Translations under genes and position numbers: made by a program
Shown: positions 16,629 to 27,534 of the stretch, in pieces
Position numbering within the stretch: position 1 is the stretch's first letter
Layout: the number at the start of each line of letters is the position of its first letter
Notes under the pieces: generated by a model
The model's input: only the letters and a program-made list of their open reading frames with translations
What the model was told of the DNA's origin: nothing
Databases searched by the model: none
Assembly (NCBI RefSeq): GCF_028618665.1
Contig: NZ_JAQITF010000008.1
Location: 1-64,000 of the forward strand
Length of the DNA stretch: 64,000 nucleotides
Reading direction: 5' to 3'
Source of the DNA: Bartonella sp. AU16XJBT
Lineage (GTDB): Bacteria; Pseudomonadota; Alphaproteobacteria; Rhizobiales; Rhizobiaceae

Positions 16629-18044
16629 ATGAAATCGCTGATTGATCATTTTGATATTGCTTCCTCTAAAGTGCAATCACTTGTACAGGAAACGCTTCAT
16701 CATGCTGATGATGGCGAACTTTACCTTGAGTATACAGAAAGCGAAGCCCTTTTATTTGATAATGGACAACTTAAAAACGGTTCTTTCCATCAAGATATGG
16801 GGTTTGGTCTGCGTGTCGTTGCTGGAGAAGCGACTGGATATGCACATTCTAGTGAATTATCAGCTTCTGCACTCAAACGTGCTTGTGAAGCAGCTAAAGC
16901 TGTTACCTATAATAATCATGCCGGTCCTTATAGCATAGCCCCTCAACGAACAAATAAGAGACTTTATCAACCGCATAATCCCCTTGATGCTCCGTCATTT
17001 GAAGAAAAAAGTGCTCTTTTGCAAAAAATTGATGCTTATTTAAGAGCAAAAAATGACAAATTGCATCAAGTGACTGTTTCTCTTTCGGGCTCACTACAAC
17101 ATGTCGAAATTTTACGTGCAGATGGATATTTGGTTCGCGATATTCGTCCCCTTGTACGGCTTTCTATATCTGTTGTTGCGGCTGAAGGCAATCGACGTGA
17201 AAATGGTTTTTATGGATGTGGAGGGCGACAAGCATTTGACCAATTTATTCGTGAAGACAATTGGAAACAAGCCGCGGATGAAGCCTTACGTATGGCTTTA
17301 ACAAATTTAGAAGCAGAAGCAGCACCTGCAGGAACATTTGATGTTGTCTTAGCCAATGGATGGCCTGGCGTTATGCTCCATGAAGCCGTAGGTCATGGTT
17401 TAGAAGGTGACTTTAACCGCAAAAAAACATCTGCTTTTGCTGGACTTTTAGGACAACAAGTTGCGGCAAAAGGTGTTACAGTTGTTGATGATGGAACAAT
17501 TCCTCATTGCCGTGGCTCTCTCACTATCGATGATGAGGGGACCCCTTCAGGATATAACGTCCTCATTGAAGATGGAAAACTCGTTGGTTTTATGCAAGAT
17601 AGGCTTAATGCACGACTTATGGGGAGTCAATCAACTGGAAATGGACGGCGTGAATCCTATGCTTATGCCCCAATGCCACGAATGACCAATACAATCATGC
17701 TAGGAGGAGATAAAACACCTGAAGAAATCCTTTCTTCCCTTAAAAGTGGTATCTATGCTGTTTCATTTGGTGGAGGACAAGTTGATATTACTTCTGGCAA
17801 ATTCGTCTTTGAATGTACTGAAGCATACCGAGTAGAAAATGGTAAAATTGGTGCACCAATCAAAGGTGCAACTCTTATCGGAAATGGTCCGGATGCTATG
17901 AAACGTATCACAATGATTGGGAATGATAGTAAACTGGATAATGGTATTGGTATGTGCGGGAAAGCTGGCCAAAATGTTCCTGTTGGTGTTGGACAACCTC
18001 ATCTGCGAATCAATAATATGACAATCGGTGGAACTGCGTTATAA
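16629..18044 (+). CDS. tldD: Metalloprotease TldD
   Basis: 471 residues. TldD pairs with TldE/PmbA to form a cytosolic zinc protease that trims unfolded or modified peptides. The metal site motif HEAVGHGLEGD (HExxxH) is intact near residue 250, and the C-terminal half has the family sequence FGGGQVDITSGKFVFECTEAY. The start ATG follows AAAATAGGATAATTCTT. The partner tldE is not in the window. A perfect palindrome AGCAAATTTGCT (18048-18059) begins four bases after the stop but has no T run. Confidence 0.95.
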   Translation: MKSLIDHFDIASSKVQSLVQETLHHADDGELYLEYTESEALLFDNGQLKNGSFHQDMGFGLRVVAGEATGYAHSSELSASALKRACEAAKAVTYNNHAGPYSIAPQRTNKRLYQPHNPLDAPSFEEKSALLQKIDAYLRAKNDKLHQVTVSLSGSLQHVEILRADGYLVRDIRPLVRLSISVVAAEGNRRENGFYGCGGRQAFDQFIREDNWKQAADEALRMALTNLEAEAAPAGTFDVVLANGWPGVMLHEAVGHGLEGDFNRKKTSAFAGLLGQQVAAKGVTVVDDGTIPHCRGSLTIDDEGTPSGYNVLIEDGKLVGFMQDRLNARLMGSQSTGNGRRESYAYAPMPRMTNTIMLGGDKTPEEILSSLKSGIYAVSFGGGQVDITSGKFVFECTEAYRVENGKIGAPIKGATLIGNGPDAMKRITMIGNDSKLDNGIGMCGKAGQNVPVGVGQPHLRINNMTIGGTAL

Positions 18045-18131
18045 AAGAGCAAATTTGCTTATTTCTTTCCAATATTGCCCCCTCCCGTCTATTAAAACGA
18101 CTTATGAGGCAAGGTCTTTTTGTGTAACCAA

Positions 18132-18440
18132 TTGATTTATAAAGATAACCTAGCGTCATTCAACTTGAATGAGACCCCTCAATACCATAGGATTCTCTTA
18201 TTTTAAATCTGTGCATGTTGAATCAATAAAAATCATTGGTTTATAGGTTACAAGCGGGGAGAGCCATGTAGAGCGAAACTGCACAAGAAAGACATGCCGA
18301 ACTGTCTCAAATACCAAAGGCTGTCACGACATTGGGAAATGGCAAATATAATGGTGGTGCTTGTTCAGACGCACCTTCTTCGTAATAGTTAGTCTTTTGT
18401 GTAGGGTAACGCTGTCTTTATAAAAAAGTCTAAAATAAGA
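18132..18440 (+). repeat. Dispersed intergenic repeat, copy B
   Basis: Head TTGATTTATAAAGATAA at 18132, then GCGTCATTCAACTTGAAT, GCATGTTGAATCAAT, GGTTACAAGCGGGGAGAG, CCAAAGGCTGTCACGACATTGG and AAATATAATGGTGGT. These are the same blocks in the same order as copy A. The tail is less clear. It occupies most of the tldD-rlmD-like gap (18045-18573), which has no gene. Confidence 0.7.
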
Positions 18441-18573
18441 ATACTTCTTATATTCAGTGTTCTCATTCAATGAGAAAAGAAAAAAGCCTTTATTATAGAT
18501 AAATGAGAAAAAGATTTTATAATAATATTCACGTGAACTAAAAAAATCTTCATAGCGTTAAAAAATTTTCAGG

Positions 18574-19827
18574 CTAAAGCTTCCAGCCCTTCTTCTTTTT
18601 CTTTTTGCTCAAAACAGCAACAATTTCAACATGGGTTGACCATAAAAATTGATCAATTGGTGTGATTTTTTCTATTGTATACCCCCCTGCAACAAGAAGT
18701 GATAAATCACGCGCAAATGTAGCAGGATTACACGAAATTGCCACAACACGTGATACTGTTGCCTTCGCCAATTCACGGACTTGTTCCTCTGCACCAGCAC
18801 GAGGAGGGTCAAAAACAACACTCTCAAAACACTCAAGTTCCTTTACAGAAAGTGGATGGCGGAAAAGATCACGTTTTTCACAAGTGACTGTTTTTAAACC
18901 AGTTGAAAAACGCGCTGCTGAACTTAAATTTTCTAATGCTTTCTCATTATTTTCTACCGCATGAACATTCATCTTTTTTGCCATACGCAAGGTAAATGTT
19001 CCTACCCCTGAAAACAAATCAAGAGCATTCTTTGCTTTTTTTAAATGTGTCAAAATAATATTGCCCATTATATTTTCAGCTTCGCAGGTTGCTTGAAGAA
19101 AACCACCAGAAGGGAATTCAACACGGACATCTCCAAAGTAAATTACTGGTTTTTCTCGTTCAATCAAAACTTCACCATCAACAGATAAACGCGTAATCCC
19201 ATATGAAAGAGCGGCACTAATCATTTTCTGACGGAGTGCTTCATGGTGTACAATACAACCGCTTAAAGCAACATCTAAACCATTTTCAACGCATGTTATC
19301 GTAACATGAAACCGTTTGACAGAGCTGCTTAGAAAAGCACAGAGCTCTCTGATATTACGCAACTGAGAAATAAGTTCTGGATGGCTTACTGGACATTCCT
19401 CAAGAGCGACAATCTCATGAGAGAGATAACGATTAAAACCAACTTTTTGACCTTGTGGAGTCATAGATGCTGTTAGAGTCACCCGCCGTCGGCTATAGGG
19501 TTTACATTCTATTAAAGGTGTAACAACGCTATTAATTCCATACTTTTTAAGTGCATCAACAACCAATTGTCGTTTCCATACGCGATAAGCATCAGCACGC
19601 CAATGTTGAAGCGTACAGCCTCCACATTCTCCAAAATGCTGACAAAGCGCATCAACGCGTTCTGGGGATTTTTCTTTTAATGCTATATATGTTGCATATT
19701 TTCCATGAACAATAATTTCAGCATATTCTCCTGGCAAAGTAAAAGGAACATAAACAAAGCCATGCCTCGTCTTAGCAGTACCATAACCATTTGTTCCAAT
19801 ATGGTCGATGATAACATTATCACTCAC
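18574..19827 (-). CDS. 23S rRNA (uracil-5-)-methyltransferase, RlmD/RumA-like
   Basis: 417 residues. A SAM-dependent m5U methyltransferase of the TrmA/RlmC/RlmD family. Near residues 62-71 the cluster-type motif CQHFGECGGC is followed by the expected later Cys region. The methylase core shows DLFSGVGTFTLRMAKK (SAM), FDPPRAGAEEQV, and the catalytic Cys in VAISCNPATFARD. An N-terminal TRAM-like segment is short. Start is GTG at 19827, overlapping the tlyA stop by four bases. Last gene of the xseB-dxs-tlyA-methylase cluster; the Lys-rich tail KKKKKKG is unusual. Whether it targets U1939, U747 or tRNA U54 cannot be read from the sequence. Confidence 0.85.
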   Translation of the reverse strand: MSDNVIIDHIGTNGYGTAKTRHGFVYVPFTLPGEYAEIIVHGKYATYIALKEKSPERVDALCQHFGECGGCTLQHWRADAYRVWKRQLVVDALKKYGINSVVTPLIECKPYSRRRVTLTASMTPQGQKVGFNRYLSHEIVALEECPVSHPELISQLRNIRELCAFLSSSVKRFHVTITCVENGLDVALSGCIVHHEALRQKMISAALSYGITRLSVDGEVLIEREKPVIYFGDVRVEFPSGGFLQATCEAENIMGNIILTHLKKAKNALDLFSGVGTFTLRMAKKMNVHAVENNEKALENLSSAARFSTGLKTVTCEKRDLFRHPLSVKELECFESVVFDPPRAGAEEQVRELAKATVSRVVAISCNPATFARDLSLLVAGGYTIEKITPIDQFLWSTHVEIVAVLSKKKKKKGWKL

Positions 19828-20567
19828 TGTTGCTTTTCTCCGAATAGTAAATATTCCACATTGCCATCACCTCCTTTAATAGGGGAAGGAAGTAAATCTT
19901 TTGCACGCCATCCTGTTTGCGTATTGAGCCAGACAAAAAGTCCCTCAGCGGTTTCTTTAGCTCTTGAGGGATCTAATATTCCTCCCTTACCAAGGTGTTT
20001 ACGACCAACCTCAAACTGAGGCTTTACCAGTAAAACAGCTTGGGCACCCTTTTTGGCTAAAGACAAAACGGGAGGCAATGCAAGTTTGAGAGAAATAAAG
20101 CTAACATCTGAAACGATAAGATCAATTTCCCGCCCGCCTAAATGTTCCTGTTGGAAATCTCTAACATTCAAGCCTTCTAATAATGTTATAGCACTGTTGC
20201 CCAATAAACGTTTATCAAATTGATGATGCCCAACATCAACAGCAATGACATGCGCTGCTCCTCGTTCTAAGAGAACTTGTGTAAAACCACCTGTTGATGC
20301 ACCAACATCAATGGCTGTCACTTTATCCGTTATAATCGGAAATGCATCAAGTGCTGCAATCAATTTCAATGCTGCCCGCGAAACATAATTCTGCGCTGGA
20401 TCACAAACAACAATCTCTGCATCATCAAAAAAAGTTTCCCCCGCTTTAAAAACTCTTTCACCATTAACTTTAACAGTTTGGCGCATGACAGCATCACGTG
20501 CGCGGGAACGTGTCGTAAAAAAGTTTCTTTCAACTAAAAGAATATCGAGTCTTTTTCTGGAAGCCAT
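19824..20567 (-). CDS. tlyA: TlyA-family rRNA 2'-O-methyltransferase / haemolysin-like
   Basis: 247 residues. An S4 RNA-binding domain (residues 5-65, RLDILLVERNFFTTRSRARDAV) is joined to an FtsJ-like methylase domain. SAM motif DVGASTGGFTQVLLERGA and the catalytic-site pieces DVSFISL and LLVKPQFEVGRKHLGKGG are present. In mycobacteria TlyA methylates C1409 of 16S and C1920 of 23S rRNA; the haemolysin name is historical. It lies 16 bases after dxs and overlaps the next gene by four bases, so the three are probably one transcript. Confidence 0.9.
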   Translation of the reverse strand: MASRKRLDILLVERNFFTTRSRARDAVMRQTVKVNGERVFKAGETFFDDAEIVVCDPAQNYVSRAALKLIAALDAFPIITDKVTAIDVGASTGGFTQVLLERGAAHVIAVDVGHHQFDKRLLGNSAITLLEGLNVRDFQQEHLGGREIDLIVSDVSFISLKLALPPVLSLAKKGAQAVLLVKPQFEVGRKHLGKGGILDPSRAKETAEGLFVWLNTQTGWRAKDLLPSPIKGGDGNVEYLLFGEKQQ

Positions 20568-20583
20568 CTCATACTCGAATTTT

Positions 20584-22491
20584 CTATTCCATTTGAATTT
20601 TGCGTCCCAAAGCCATCAATACCGTGTTGACAATACCCACCGCATCAAGCCCAATCATTGAGAGAACTTTTTCTGGTGGACCATGATTCAAATATTCATC
20701 AGGAAGTTTTAATGTACGAACTTTCAAACCATGCTCTAAGAGCCCTTCTTGTGCTAAAAATTGTAATAAATGCGCTCCAAATCCACCGATTGCCCCTTCT
20801 TCAATTGTCACCAATACTTCATGCTCACGAGCTAAACGACGCATTAAATCCTTATCCAAAGGTTTTGCAAACCGTGCATCTGCAACCGTTGTCGATAACC
20901 CTTTAGCCCCCAACCTATCAGCAGCTCGCAACGCTTCTGATATTCGTGTTCCAAAACAAACCAGAGCGATCCTATTTCCTTCACGCAGAACGCGTCCTTT
21001 TCCAATCTCTAATATCTCACCACGTTGCGGTAAATCTATACCAATACCTTCACCACGTGGATAACGAAAAGAAATGGGGCCTTGATCATAAGCTGAAGCT
21101 GTACGCACCATATGCATCAGTTCAAGTTCATCTGAAGGCGCCATAACAACAAACTCAGGAAGCGTGGCCAAAAAAACAATATCAAAACTGCCAGCGTGCG
21201 TTGCACCATCTGCCCCCACAAAACCTGCGCGATCAATGGCAAAACGTACCGGTAATTTTTGAATTGATACATCATGAATAATTTGATCATAAGCACGCTG
21301 TAAAAAAGTAGAATAAATTGCAACAAAAGGCTTATACCCTTCACAAGCAAGTCCTGCCGCAAAAGTTACGGCATGTTGCTCAGCAATCCCAACATCAAAC
21401 ATCTTTTCAGGAAATTTTTCTGCAAAAGCATCAAGTCCTGTCCCTGTTGGCATCGCTGCCGTTATGCCAACAATCTTATCATCATGGCAGGCTTCTTCTA
21501 TTAAAGCTTTAGAAAATACCTTAGTATAGGGTAAAATATTACTTGATGCCTTAATTTGTCTTCCTGTCGTGACATCAAAACGATTAACACCATGATATTT
21601 ATCAGATGAGGCTTCTGCGGGTGGATATCCCTTTCCCTTATGGGTTATAACGTGCACCAAAACAGGACCATTAGGGTATTCACGAACATTTTTTAAAACA
21701 GGCAATAAATGCCCTAAATTGTGCCCATCTATGGGTCCAACGTAATAAAAGCCAAGCTCATCAAATAACGTTCCCCCAACCAAAAGGCCACGCGCAAATT
21801 CCTCTGAACGACGTGCCTTATCCAAAAAAAACTTTGGCAATTTTTCGCTCAACATCTTTACGCGTTCACGCAAATGACGATAAGAAGGACGAGACACTAA
21901 TCGTGCAAGATGCGCACTCATAGCACCTGTAGGCGGTGCGATAGACATATCGTTATCATTCAGAACAACAATCAAGCGTGCATCTAACGCACCAGCGTTA
22001 TTCATTGCTTCATAAGCCATACCCGCAGACATTGCACCATCACCAATGACAGCAATGATATTGCGTCTTGTCTCTTCTTTCAAAGCACTTGCCACCGCCA
22101 TGCCAAGCCCCGCGGAAATAGATGTCGATGAATGACCCGCTCCAAATGGATCATATACACTTTCTGAACGTTTTGTAAAACCTGATAGTCCCCCCTCTTG
22201 ACGTAATGTGCGAATTTTTTCTCTCCGCCCTGTTAAAATTTTGTGCGGATAGGTTTGATGACCAACATCCCAAATAATCCTATCCTCGGGTGTATTAAAA
22301 ATATAATGTAATGCAACTGTAAGCTCAACAACACCAAGTCCCGCCCCAAGATGACCACCTGTTACAGAAACAGCATCAATTGTTTCGGTCCGCAACTCAT
22401 CAGCCAACTGTACCAGATCAGACTCAGATAATGCCCGCAAATCTCGCGGAAAACAAACACGGTCAAGCAATGGTGTTAAGACCTGAGACAA
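20584..22491 (-). CDS. dxs: 1-deoxy-D-xylulose-5-phosphate synthase
   Basis: 635 residues, full length. Condenses pyruvate and glyceraldehyde-3-phosphate with thiamine diphosphate; first step of the MEP pathway. Marks are [14 protein letters not shown], the ThDP motif [43 protein letters not shown] and the C-terminal [15 protein letters not shown]. The start is TTG, with AGGAA six bases upstream, and there is no competing ATG before the conserved DLRALSE. Followed at 16 bases by tlyA; xseB lies upstream beyond a 244-base gap. Confidence 0.96.
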   Translation of the reverse strand: MSQVLTPLLDRVCFPRDLRALSESDLVQLADELRTETIDAVSVTGGHLGAGLGVVELTVALHYIFNTPEDRIIWDVGHQTYPHKILTGRREKIRTLRQEGGLSGFTKRSESVYDPFGAGHSSTSISAGLGMAVASALKEETRRNIIAVIGDGAMSAGMAYEAMNNAGALDARLIVVLNDNDMSIAPPTGAMSAHLARLVSRPSYRHLRERVKMLSEKLPKFFLDKARRSEEFARGLLVGGTLFDELGFYYVGPIDGHNLGHLLPVLKNVREYPNGPVLVHVITHKGKGYPPAEASSDKYHGVNRFDVTTGRQIKASSNILPYTKVFSKALIEEACHDDKIVGITAAMPTGTGLDAFAEKFPEKMFDVGIAEQHAVTFAAGLACEGYKPFVAIYSTFLQRAYDQIIHDVSIQKLPVRFAIDRAGFVGADGATHAGSFDIVFLATLPEFVVMAPSDELELMHMVRTASAYDQGPISFRYPRGEGIGIDLPQRGEILEIGKGRVLREGNRIALVCFGTRISEALRAADRLGAKGLSTTVADARFAKPLDKDLMRRLAREHEVLVTIEEGAIGGFGAHLLQFLAQEGLLEHGLKVRTLKLPDEYLNHGPPEKVLSMIGLDAVGIVNTVLMALGRKIQME

Positions 22492-22735
22492 AAAAATTCC
22501 TTTCTATTATCTTAGCTCAAGAGAAAGCAACGATAAAAATATATCTTCTCTACTCGTTTATTGAGAGCTTTACATCTTTTCTACTGAAAAATGCTTTTCT
22601 CTCTTTGAGATGATTAATGATCTTTTCCATTTTTAACTTATTTTATAAAAAAGAAATCAATAAAATTTGCTTTTTATAAACTAAGATTATTGCATCTCTT
22701 AGAGTCCCACAATAAATATCCCAAAATATTTAATA

Positions 22736-22990
22736 TTATTGAGCATCAAGTGGTTCTACTCCTTCTGGAGAACATTCCTGTGAAAGCTGAATTTTTTCAA
22801 CTTTGGCTTCAGCAACTTTTAAGAGTTTTTCACAATGTTTTTTAAGCGCTTCACCACGTTCATAAATATCAATGGATTGTTCCAAAGGCACATCGCCACG
22901 TTCCAAATTTTCAACAATAGCTTCAAGTTGCTTAAGCGCTTGCTCAAAGCTTAAGGTCGTAATATCACCCTCTTGTATCTCTTTTTTCAT
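22736..22990 (-). CDS. xseB: Exodeoxyribonuclease VII small subunit
   Basis: 84 residues from the ATG at 22990, which has GAGG seven bases before it; the open frame extends 14 codons further into the ribB stop region but without a ribosome-binding site. A small helical partner of XseA, together degrading single-stranded DNA. The family signature [34 protein letters not shown] is present, split across residues 11-45. The last residues are acidic and end LDAQ. It lies seven bases after ribB and upstream of dxs, matching the rhizobial order. Confidence 0.93.
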   Translation of the reverse strand: MKKEIQEGDITTLSFEQALKQLEAIVENLERGDVPLEQSIDIYERGEALKKHCEKLLKVAEAKVEKIQLSQECSPEGVEPLDAQ

Positions 22991-22997
22991 ATGAACC

Positions 22998-24101
22998 TCA
23001 AAAAATATCTGTTCTAGATATACGAATTCCAAAACCTTCTAAACCTACATAATGATGCTCTTTAGAAGCATAAACAATAACAGAGCCTATTCCTAAATAT
23101 TTTAAAATTTGTGATCCTAAACCAATTTTGCGCCATTCTTCTTCACGCTCAATCGCCTGCACATGGTTTTCTAAAACGTCTCTTTCCATGTTTTGAATGC
23201 CAATAGTTGATTGTATAATAGATCCTTCACGCAAATAAACAAATACGCCACGTTTTTCTTTTTCCATCATACGCTGCATCATCACCATGATATCTGAAGA
23301 TTGACAAAAAACGTCATTTATAATGTTTTCATGATGGAAATGCACAGGAATATCATCACCCTCACGGATATCACCAAAAATAATCGCAACATGCTGAACA
23401 GCTTCCCAAGGAAGTTGATAACTTTGAATAATAGCCGGTCCTACCGGTGTTTCAATCGGCATTTCCCCAACATGCTTGATCAATATTTCTTTACGCTGGC
23501 GGTAAGCAATTAAATCTGCAACCGTTATGATATGCAACCGATGTTCTTGTGAAAATTTTGTAATCTGATCGCCATGTTTAACGCTTCCATCATCATTGAC
23601 TAACTCACCGATAACACCAACCGGCGGTAAACCAGCTAATTTACATAAATCAACAGCGGCTTCTGTATGACCTGAACGCATAAGAACCCCCCCTTCATGC
23701 GCGATCAAAGGAAAAACATGTCCTGGACGAACAAAATCATCCGCACCTGCATTTGAATTTGCAAGATTACGCACCGCCAATGTACGGTCATGCGCCGAAA
23801 TCCCTGTTGTTATACCGTGTTTAAAATCAATAGTAACAGTAAATTGTGTCCCATGTGCAGAGTTATTATCTCGTACCATAGGAGCAAGATTAAATCGTTG
23901 TGCCTCTTTTTTGGGCATAGGTGTACACACAATCCCTGTTGTGTGACGAAGAATAAATGCCATCTTTTCTTCTGTACAATGCGCTGCTGCAACTGTTAAA
24001 TCACCTTCATTTTCACGGTCATTATCATCTGTCACCACAACAATTTCACCGCGTTCAAAAGCTTTAAGCGCAGAAACAATTTTTTCTTCATTATACGCCA
24101 T
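22998..24101 (-). CDS. ribB: 3,4-dihydroxy-2-butanone-4-phosphate synthase with degenerate RibA-like domain
   Basis: 367 residues. The N-terminal domain (1-205) is a complete DHBP synthase: [13 protein letters not shown] holds the acidic Mg site, and THD-type residues and [23 protein letters not shown] are present. It makes the four-carbon riboflavin precursor from ribulose-5-phosphate. The C-terminal domain (about 215-367) has the GTP cyclohydrolase II fold order but lacks the zinc cysteines: where RibA has SECLTGD...RCDCG this protein has [14 protein letters not shown], with only one Cys. So it is probably a RibBX-type protein with an inactive or regulatory second domain. ATG follows GGTGAATA; aroC ends 15 bases upstream. 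Confidence 0.92.
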   Translation of the reverse strand: MAYNEEKIVSALKAFERGEIVVVTDDNDRENEGDLTVAAAHCTEEKMAFILRHTTGIVCTPMPKKEAQRFNLAPMVRDNNSAHGTQFTVTIDFKHGITTGISAHDRTLAVRNLANSNAGADDFVRPGHVFPLIAHEGGVLMRSGHTEAAVDLCKLAGLPPVGVIGELVNDDGSVKHGDQITKFSQEHRLHIITVADLIAYRQRKEILIKHVGEMPIETPVGPAIIQSYQLPWEAVQHVAIIFGDIREGDDIPVHFHHENIINDVFCQSSDIMVMMQRMMEKEKRGVFVYLREGSIIQSTIGIQNMERDVLENHVQAIEREEEWRKIGLGSQILKYLGIGSVIVYASKEHHYVGLEGFGIRISRTDIF

Positions 24102-24116
24102 TATTCACCTTCTCAA

Positions 24117-25205
24117 TCACCCAACTTGACCGCGATGTCTTAAATAATGGTCAGCAATAGCACAAGCTACCATCGCTTCACCAACAGGAACGGCACGAAT
24201 CCCAACACATGGATCATGACGTCCCTTCGTTATAACGTCTACATCATGACCATCAACATCAATGGAGCGACAAGGCGTTAAAATGGATGAAGTAGGCTTT
24301 ACAGCAAAACGTGCAACAATTGGCTGTCCACTCGATATTCCCCCTAAAATACCCCCAGCATGATTGGATAAAAAAAGTGGTTTTCCATCATTTCCCATCC
24401 GCATTTCATCGGCATTTTCTTCTCCCCTCAAGCGGGCTGCCGCAAAACCATCACCAATTTCAACCCCTTTTACCGCATTAATTGACATAAGGAATGATGC
24501 AATGTCTTGATCAAGTTTTGCGTAAATAGGGGCTCCTAAACCTGCCGGAACATTTTCTGCAACGATCTCCACAACCGCACCAACAGATGTACCATCTTTA
24601 CGGATTTTACTGATATAATCACTAAAAATCTGAACCATCTCTGCATCAGCTGTAAAAAAAGGATTATTTTCAACCTCTGACCAATCCCAACGATCACGAT
24701 TAATATGATGGGGACCAATTGCTACCACGGCTCCTCGTACAACCAAATGAGGCACAACTTTACGAGCCAAAGCACCAGCCGCAACGCGTGCTGCCGTCTC
24801 GCGTGCTGAAGCACGCCCCCCCCCCCGAAAATCACGAATGCCATATTTAACATCATACGTATAATCTGCATGACCAGGACGATATTGATGAGCGATTTCT
24901 CCATAATCTTGAGAGCGTTGATCTGTATTTCGAATCAACAAAGAAATTGGCGTGCCTGTTGTAACTAATGTCGTCCCGTCTTCCTGCGCAATCGCTCCTG
25001 AAAGAATTTCTACTTGATCTTGTTCTCGGCGCTGCGTTGTATATTTAGATTGCCCGGGTCTACGCTTATTAAGATAAGCTTGAATTTCTGCAAGAGTAAA
25101 AATAATTCCGGGTGGGCAACCATCAATGACACAACCAAGAGCAGCACCATGACTTTCACCCCATGTTGTTACACGAAACAAATGACCAAATGTATTATGC
25201 GACAT
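24117..25205 (-). CDS. aroC: Chorismate synthase
   Basis: 362 residues, standard length. Converts EPSP to chorismate using reduced FMN; last common step of aromatic synthesis. N-terminal [29 protein letters not shown], the signature [20 protein letters not shown], and a C-terminal [17 protein letters not shown] are all seen. The RGGGR segment is encoded by a run of eleven G on the coding strand (24816-24826), a potential slippage site. Part of the minus-strand run fabI-aroC-ribB-xseB, with 15 bases to ribB. Confidence 0.96.
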   Translation of the reverse strand: MSHNTFGHLFRVTTWGESHGAALGCVIDGCPPGIIFTLAEIQAYLNKRRPGQSKYTTQRREQDQVEILSGAIAQEDGTTLVTTGTPISLLIRNTDQRSQDYGEIAHQYRPGHADYTYDVKYGIRDFRGGGRASARETAARVAAGALARKVVPHLVVRGAVVAIGPHHINRDRWDWSEVENNPFFTADAEMVQIFSDYISKIRKDGTSVGAVVEIVAENVPAGLGAPIYAKLDQDIASFLMSINAVKGVEIGDGFAAARLRGEENADEMRMGNDGKPLFLSNHAGGILGGISSGQPIVARFAVKPTSSILTPCRSIDVDGHDVDVITKGRHDPCVGIRAVPVGEAMVACAIADHYLRHRGQVG

Positions 25206-25349
25206 GAAAAAAGATCCATTTCTCTGTCAAATATACGCAACGACAACGCATGTTGAGCTTTACACAAAACCGCTCTTTACTACAAATATTCTTAGCCGCT
25301 TCAAATTTGGTCAAATCACCGCTGTCCAATACGGGTCCTTAAACCAAAC

Positions 25350-26168
25350 TTATTCTTTAACGACGGAAATATCTGGTGCATCAACGGCTTTCATACCGAT
25401 GATATTATAGCCTGAATCGACATGATGAACTTCACCGGTAACAGAACGAGACAGATCCGAGAGAAAATAAAGAGCAGAATCACCCACCTCTTCAATCGAT
25501 ACCGTACGACGTAAGGGAGCATTATATTCATTCCATTTTAGAATATAACGGAAATCACCAATACCTGAAGCCGCTAACGTTTTAATTGGTCCAGCTGATA
25601 TCGCATTAACACGAATATTTTGGGGGCCTAAATCTACCGCTAAATATTTCACGCTCGCTTCAAGAGCTGCTTTGGCAACCCCCATAACATTATAATTGGG
25701 AACAACCTTTTCCGCACCATAATAGGTTAGTGTTAAAATTGAACCACCGTCTAACATCAACTTTTCTGCACGCTTTGTTAGCGCTGTTAGGGAATAAACC
25801 GAAATATTCATGGTCATCATAAAATTTGATTCGCTGATATCAACATAACGACCAGTTAATTCATCTTTATCAGAAAAACCAATAGCATGAACTAAAAAAT
25901 CAAGTTTACCCCATTTCTTCTCTATGGCTCTAAAGACTGTATCAATAGAGGTACTGTCAGAAACATCACAATGTCCACAAACAAACCCTTTTAATTCTTC
26001 AGCCAAAGGCTCAACACGCTTTTTCATTGCTTCACCCTGATAGGTGAAAGCAAGCTCTGCTCCTGCAGCACTTGCTGCTTTAGCGATTCCCCAAGCGATG
26101 GAGCGATTATTGGCCAACCCCAAAATTAAACCACGCTTACCGTACAATAAACCATTACCCTTCGCCAT
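25350..26168 (-). CDS. fabI: Enoyl-[acyl-carrier-protein] reductase (NADH)
   Basis: 272 residues from the ATG at 26168 (GGGG eight bases upstream; a GTG two codons earlier is also possible). Reduces the double bond of enoyl-ACP in the last step of each fatty acid elongation cycle. A divergent short-chain dehydrogenase with the nucleotide loop GLANNRSIAWGIAKA, the FabI active-site YYGAEKVVPNYNVMGVAKAALE containing the Tyr-x6-Lys pair, and AGPIKTLAASGI. The dnaJ-like gene lies upstream on the same strand, and aroC 144 bases downstream. Confidence 0.94.
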   Translation of the reverse strand: MAKGNGLLYGKRGLILGLANNRSIAWGIAKAASAAGAELAFTYQGEAMKKRVEPLAEELKGFVCGHCDVSDSTSIDTVFRAIEKKWGKLDFLVHAIGFSDKDELTGRYVDISESNFMMTMNISVYSLTALTKRAEKLMLDGGSILTLTYYGAEKVVPNYNVMGVAKAALEASVKYLAVDLGPQNIRVNAISAGPIKTLAASGIGDFRYILKWNEYNAPLRRTVSIEEVGDSALYFLSDLSRSVTGEVHHVDSGYNIIGMKAVDAPDISVVKE

Positions 26169-26298
26169 CAGCACTGCCCCATTGTTACTTAAAATTAATA
26201 TTATTCATCTGCCTATGACACAGGTCAACTTTTTCTTCAAGTAATTGGTTTAAAATCAAACAAAAACCACACTTTGTATATATAAAAAATTTTAAAAA

Positions 26299-27201
26299 TT
26301 AATCTTTTTGCGTTTGCAAAAACTGTTCTAGCGCAGCATTTTCACTTTCCGGCAACATAACACGAACATGCACATAAAGATCATCTCTTGTACCATTTTT
26401 TAAACGAAGCCCTTTTCCTTTCAACCGCAAAACGCGATCAGAACTTGACCAAGCAGGAATCGTTAAAACCACACGTCCTTCCAATGTCTCAACTTCTTCT
26501 TTTGCTCCCAAAACAGCATGTTTAAGAGAAACGGGTAAATCAAGATGAAGCGCCCTTCCTTCAACCCGAAAACGAGGATGTTTTTGAATCTGAATGGTAA
26601 TCAACGCATCTCCTGCTTGCCCATGAGGAACCTCTTCTCCCTGACCTTTTAAACGAATAGTTTGCCCATCTTCAATATAATCGGGAAGTTTAATTTTTAA
26701 CTTTTTTCCATGAGGAAAAACAGCTTCCACCTTTTCTGCGCCAACCATCTGCTCTAATGTTATGGTAAGATTAGCGCGAATATGGGCTCCTTGTTGAGGG
26801 CGATTATAGTGTGTGGAATTTGAAAAGCTACCACCTCCCCCAAATAGATCGCGAAAAATATCACTCGCATCAAAACCTGGTCCCCCTGAAGAGGAAAAAT
26901 CAAATCCTTTCGCTCTTCCTGAAAAGGGATTTTGTTTATTACTAAAATTTTCACCAGCACCATAGGCTTGATAAAGCGGTTTGCCTTCCATATCAATTTC
27001 ACCGCGGTCAAATTGTGCCTTTTTATCTTTATCACCTATAATTTCATAAGCTTGATTAATTTCAGCAAACTTTTCTTTAGCCTTTGCATCATCTTTATTG
27101 TGGTCTGGATGATACTTCTTTGCTAATCTTCTAAATGCTGATTTAATCTCTTGCGGTTTTGCGGTACGTGCCACACCCAGAATCGTGTAGGGATCACGCA
27201 T
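26299..27201 (-). CDS. DnaJ/CbpA-type co-chaperone
   Basis: 300 residues. J domain at 1-68 with the HPD motif (31-33) that stimulates DnaK ATPase, then a Gly/Phe-rich linker (about 75-125, with GGPGFDAS and FGGGGSFSN), then two beta-rich substrate-binding domains (about 130-290). The four zinc-finger CxxCxGxG repeats of DnaJ are absent, so it is a type II, CbpA-like protein and not DnaJ itself. The C-terminal [23 protein letters not shown] is typical. Divergent from pdxH. No CIRCE element was seen in the intervening 333 bases. Confidence 0.9.
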   Translation of the reverse strand: MRDPYTILGVARTAKPQEIKSAFRRLAKKYHPDHNKDDAKAKEKFAEINQAYEIIGDKDKKAQFDRGEIDMEGKPLYQAYGAGENFSNKQNPFSGRAKGFDFSSSGGPGFDASDIFRDLFGGGGSFSNSTHYNRPQQGAHIRANLTITLEQMVGAEKVEAVFPHGKKLKIKLPDYIEDGQTIRLKGQGEEVPHGQAGDALITIQIQKHPRFRVEGRALHLDLPVSLKHAVLGAKEEVETLEGRVVLTIPAWSSSDRVLRLKGKGLRLKNGTRDDLYVHVRVMLPESENAALEQFLQTQKD

Positions 27202-27534
27202 ATTGCCCTCTTTTCAATTTTTTCGTTTTCAAAATATCAACGGATACGTTGCTCAATACCCCTCATAGCTTTATCAGTCTATTCTAGAGAATAATTTCTT
27301 CTTTTCTTTTATATGTCTATCAAGAAACTAAAATACCAGATAAAATGAGATATTTATTTAATATAGCTTATTGTCGTCTATGCTAAAGACAAAAATAACG
27401 AGACCTCCATAAAAATACGCGTTAAAAATATATGAAAGCATTGGCTTTTTGAAAATAAGAAAAAATGGTACTTTACTTCTTGATGAAAAAGTAAATGAGA
27501 AAATGCCCTATGCTCACTGACATTTGGAGACACT
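27202..27534. other. Divergent intergenic region
   Basis: 333 AT-rich bases between the dnaJ-like gene and pdxH, which must hold both promoters. No coding frame, CIRCE inverted repeat or other clear element was found. Confidence 0.5.

Noticed and set aside
18048-18059. Palindrome AGCAAATTTGCT after tldD as a terminator
   Set aside because: The stem is only 6 bp with no loop and no T run; recorded only in the tldD entry.
27202-27534. CIRCE or heat-shock element before the dnaJ-like gene
   Set aside because: No TTAGCACTC-type inverted repeat is present.
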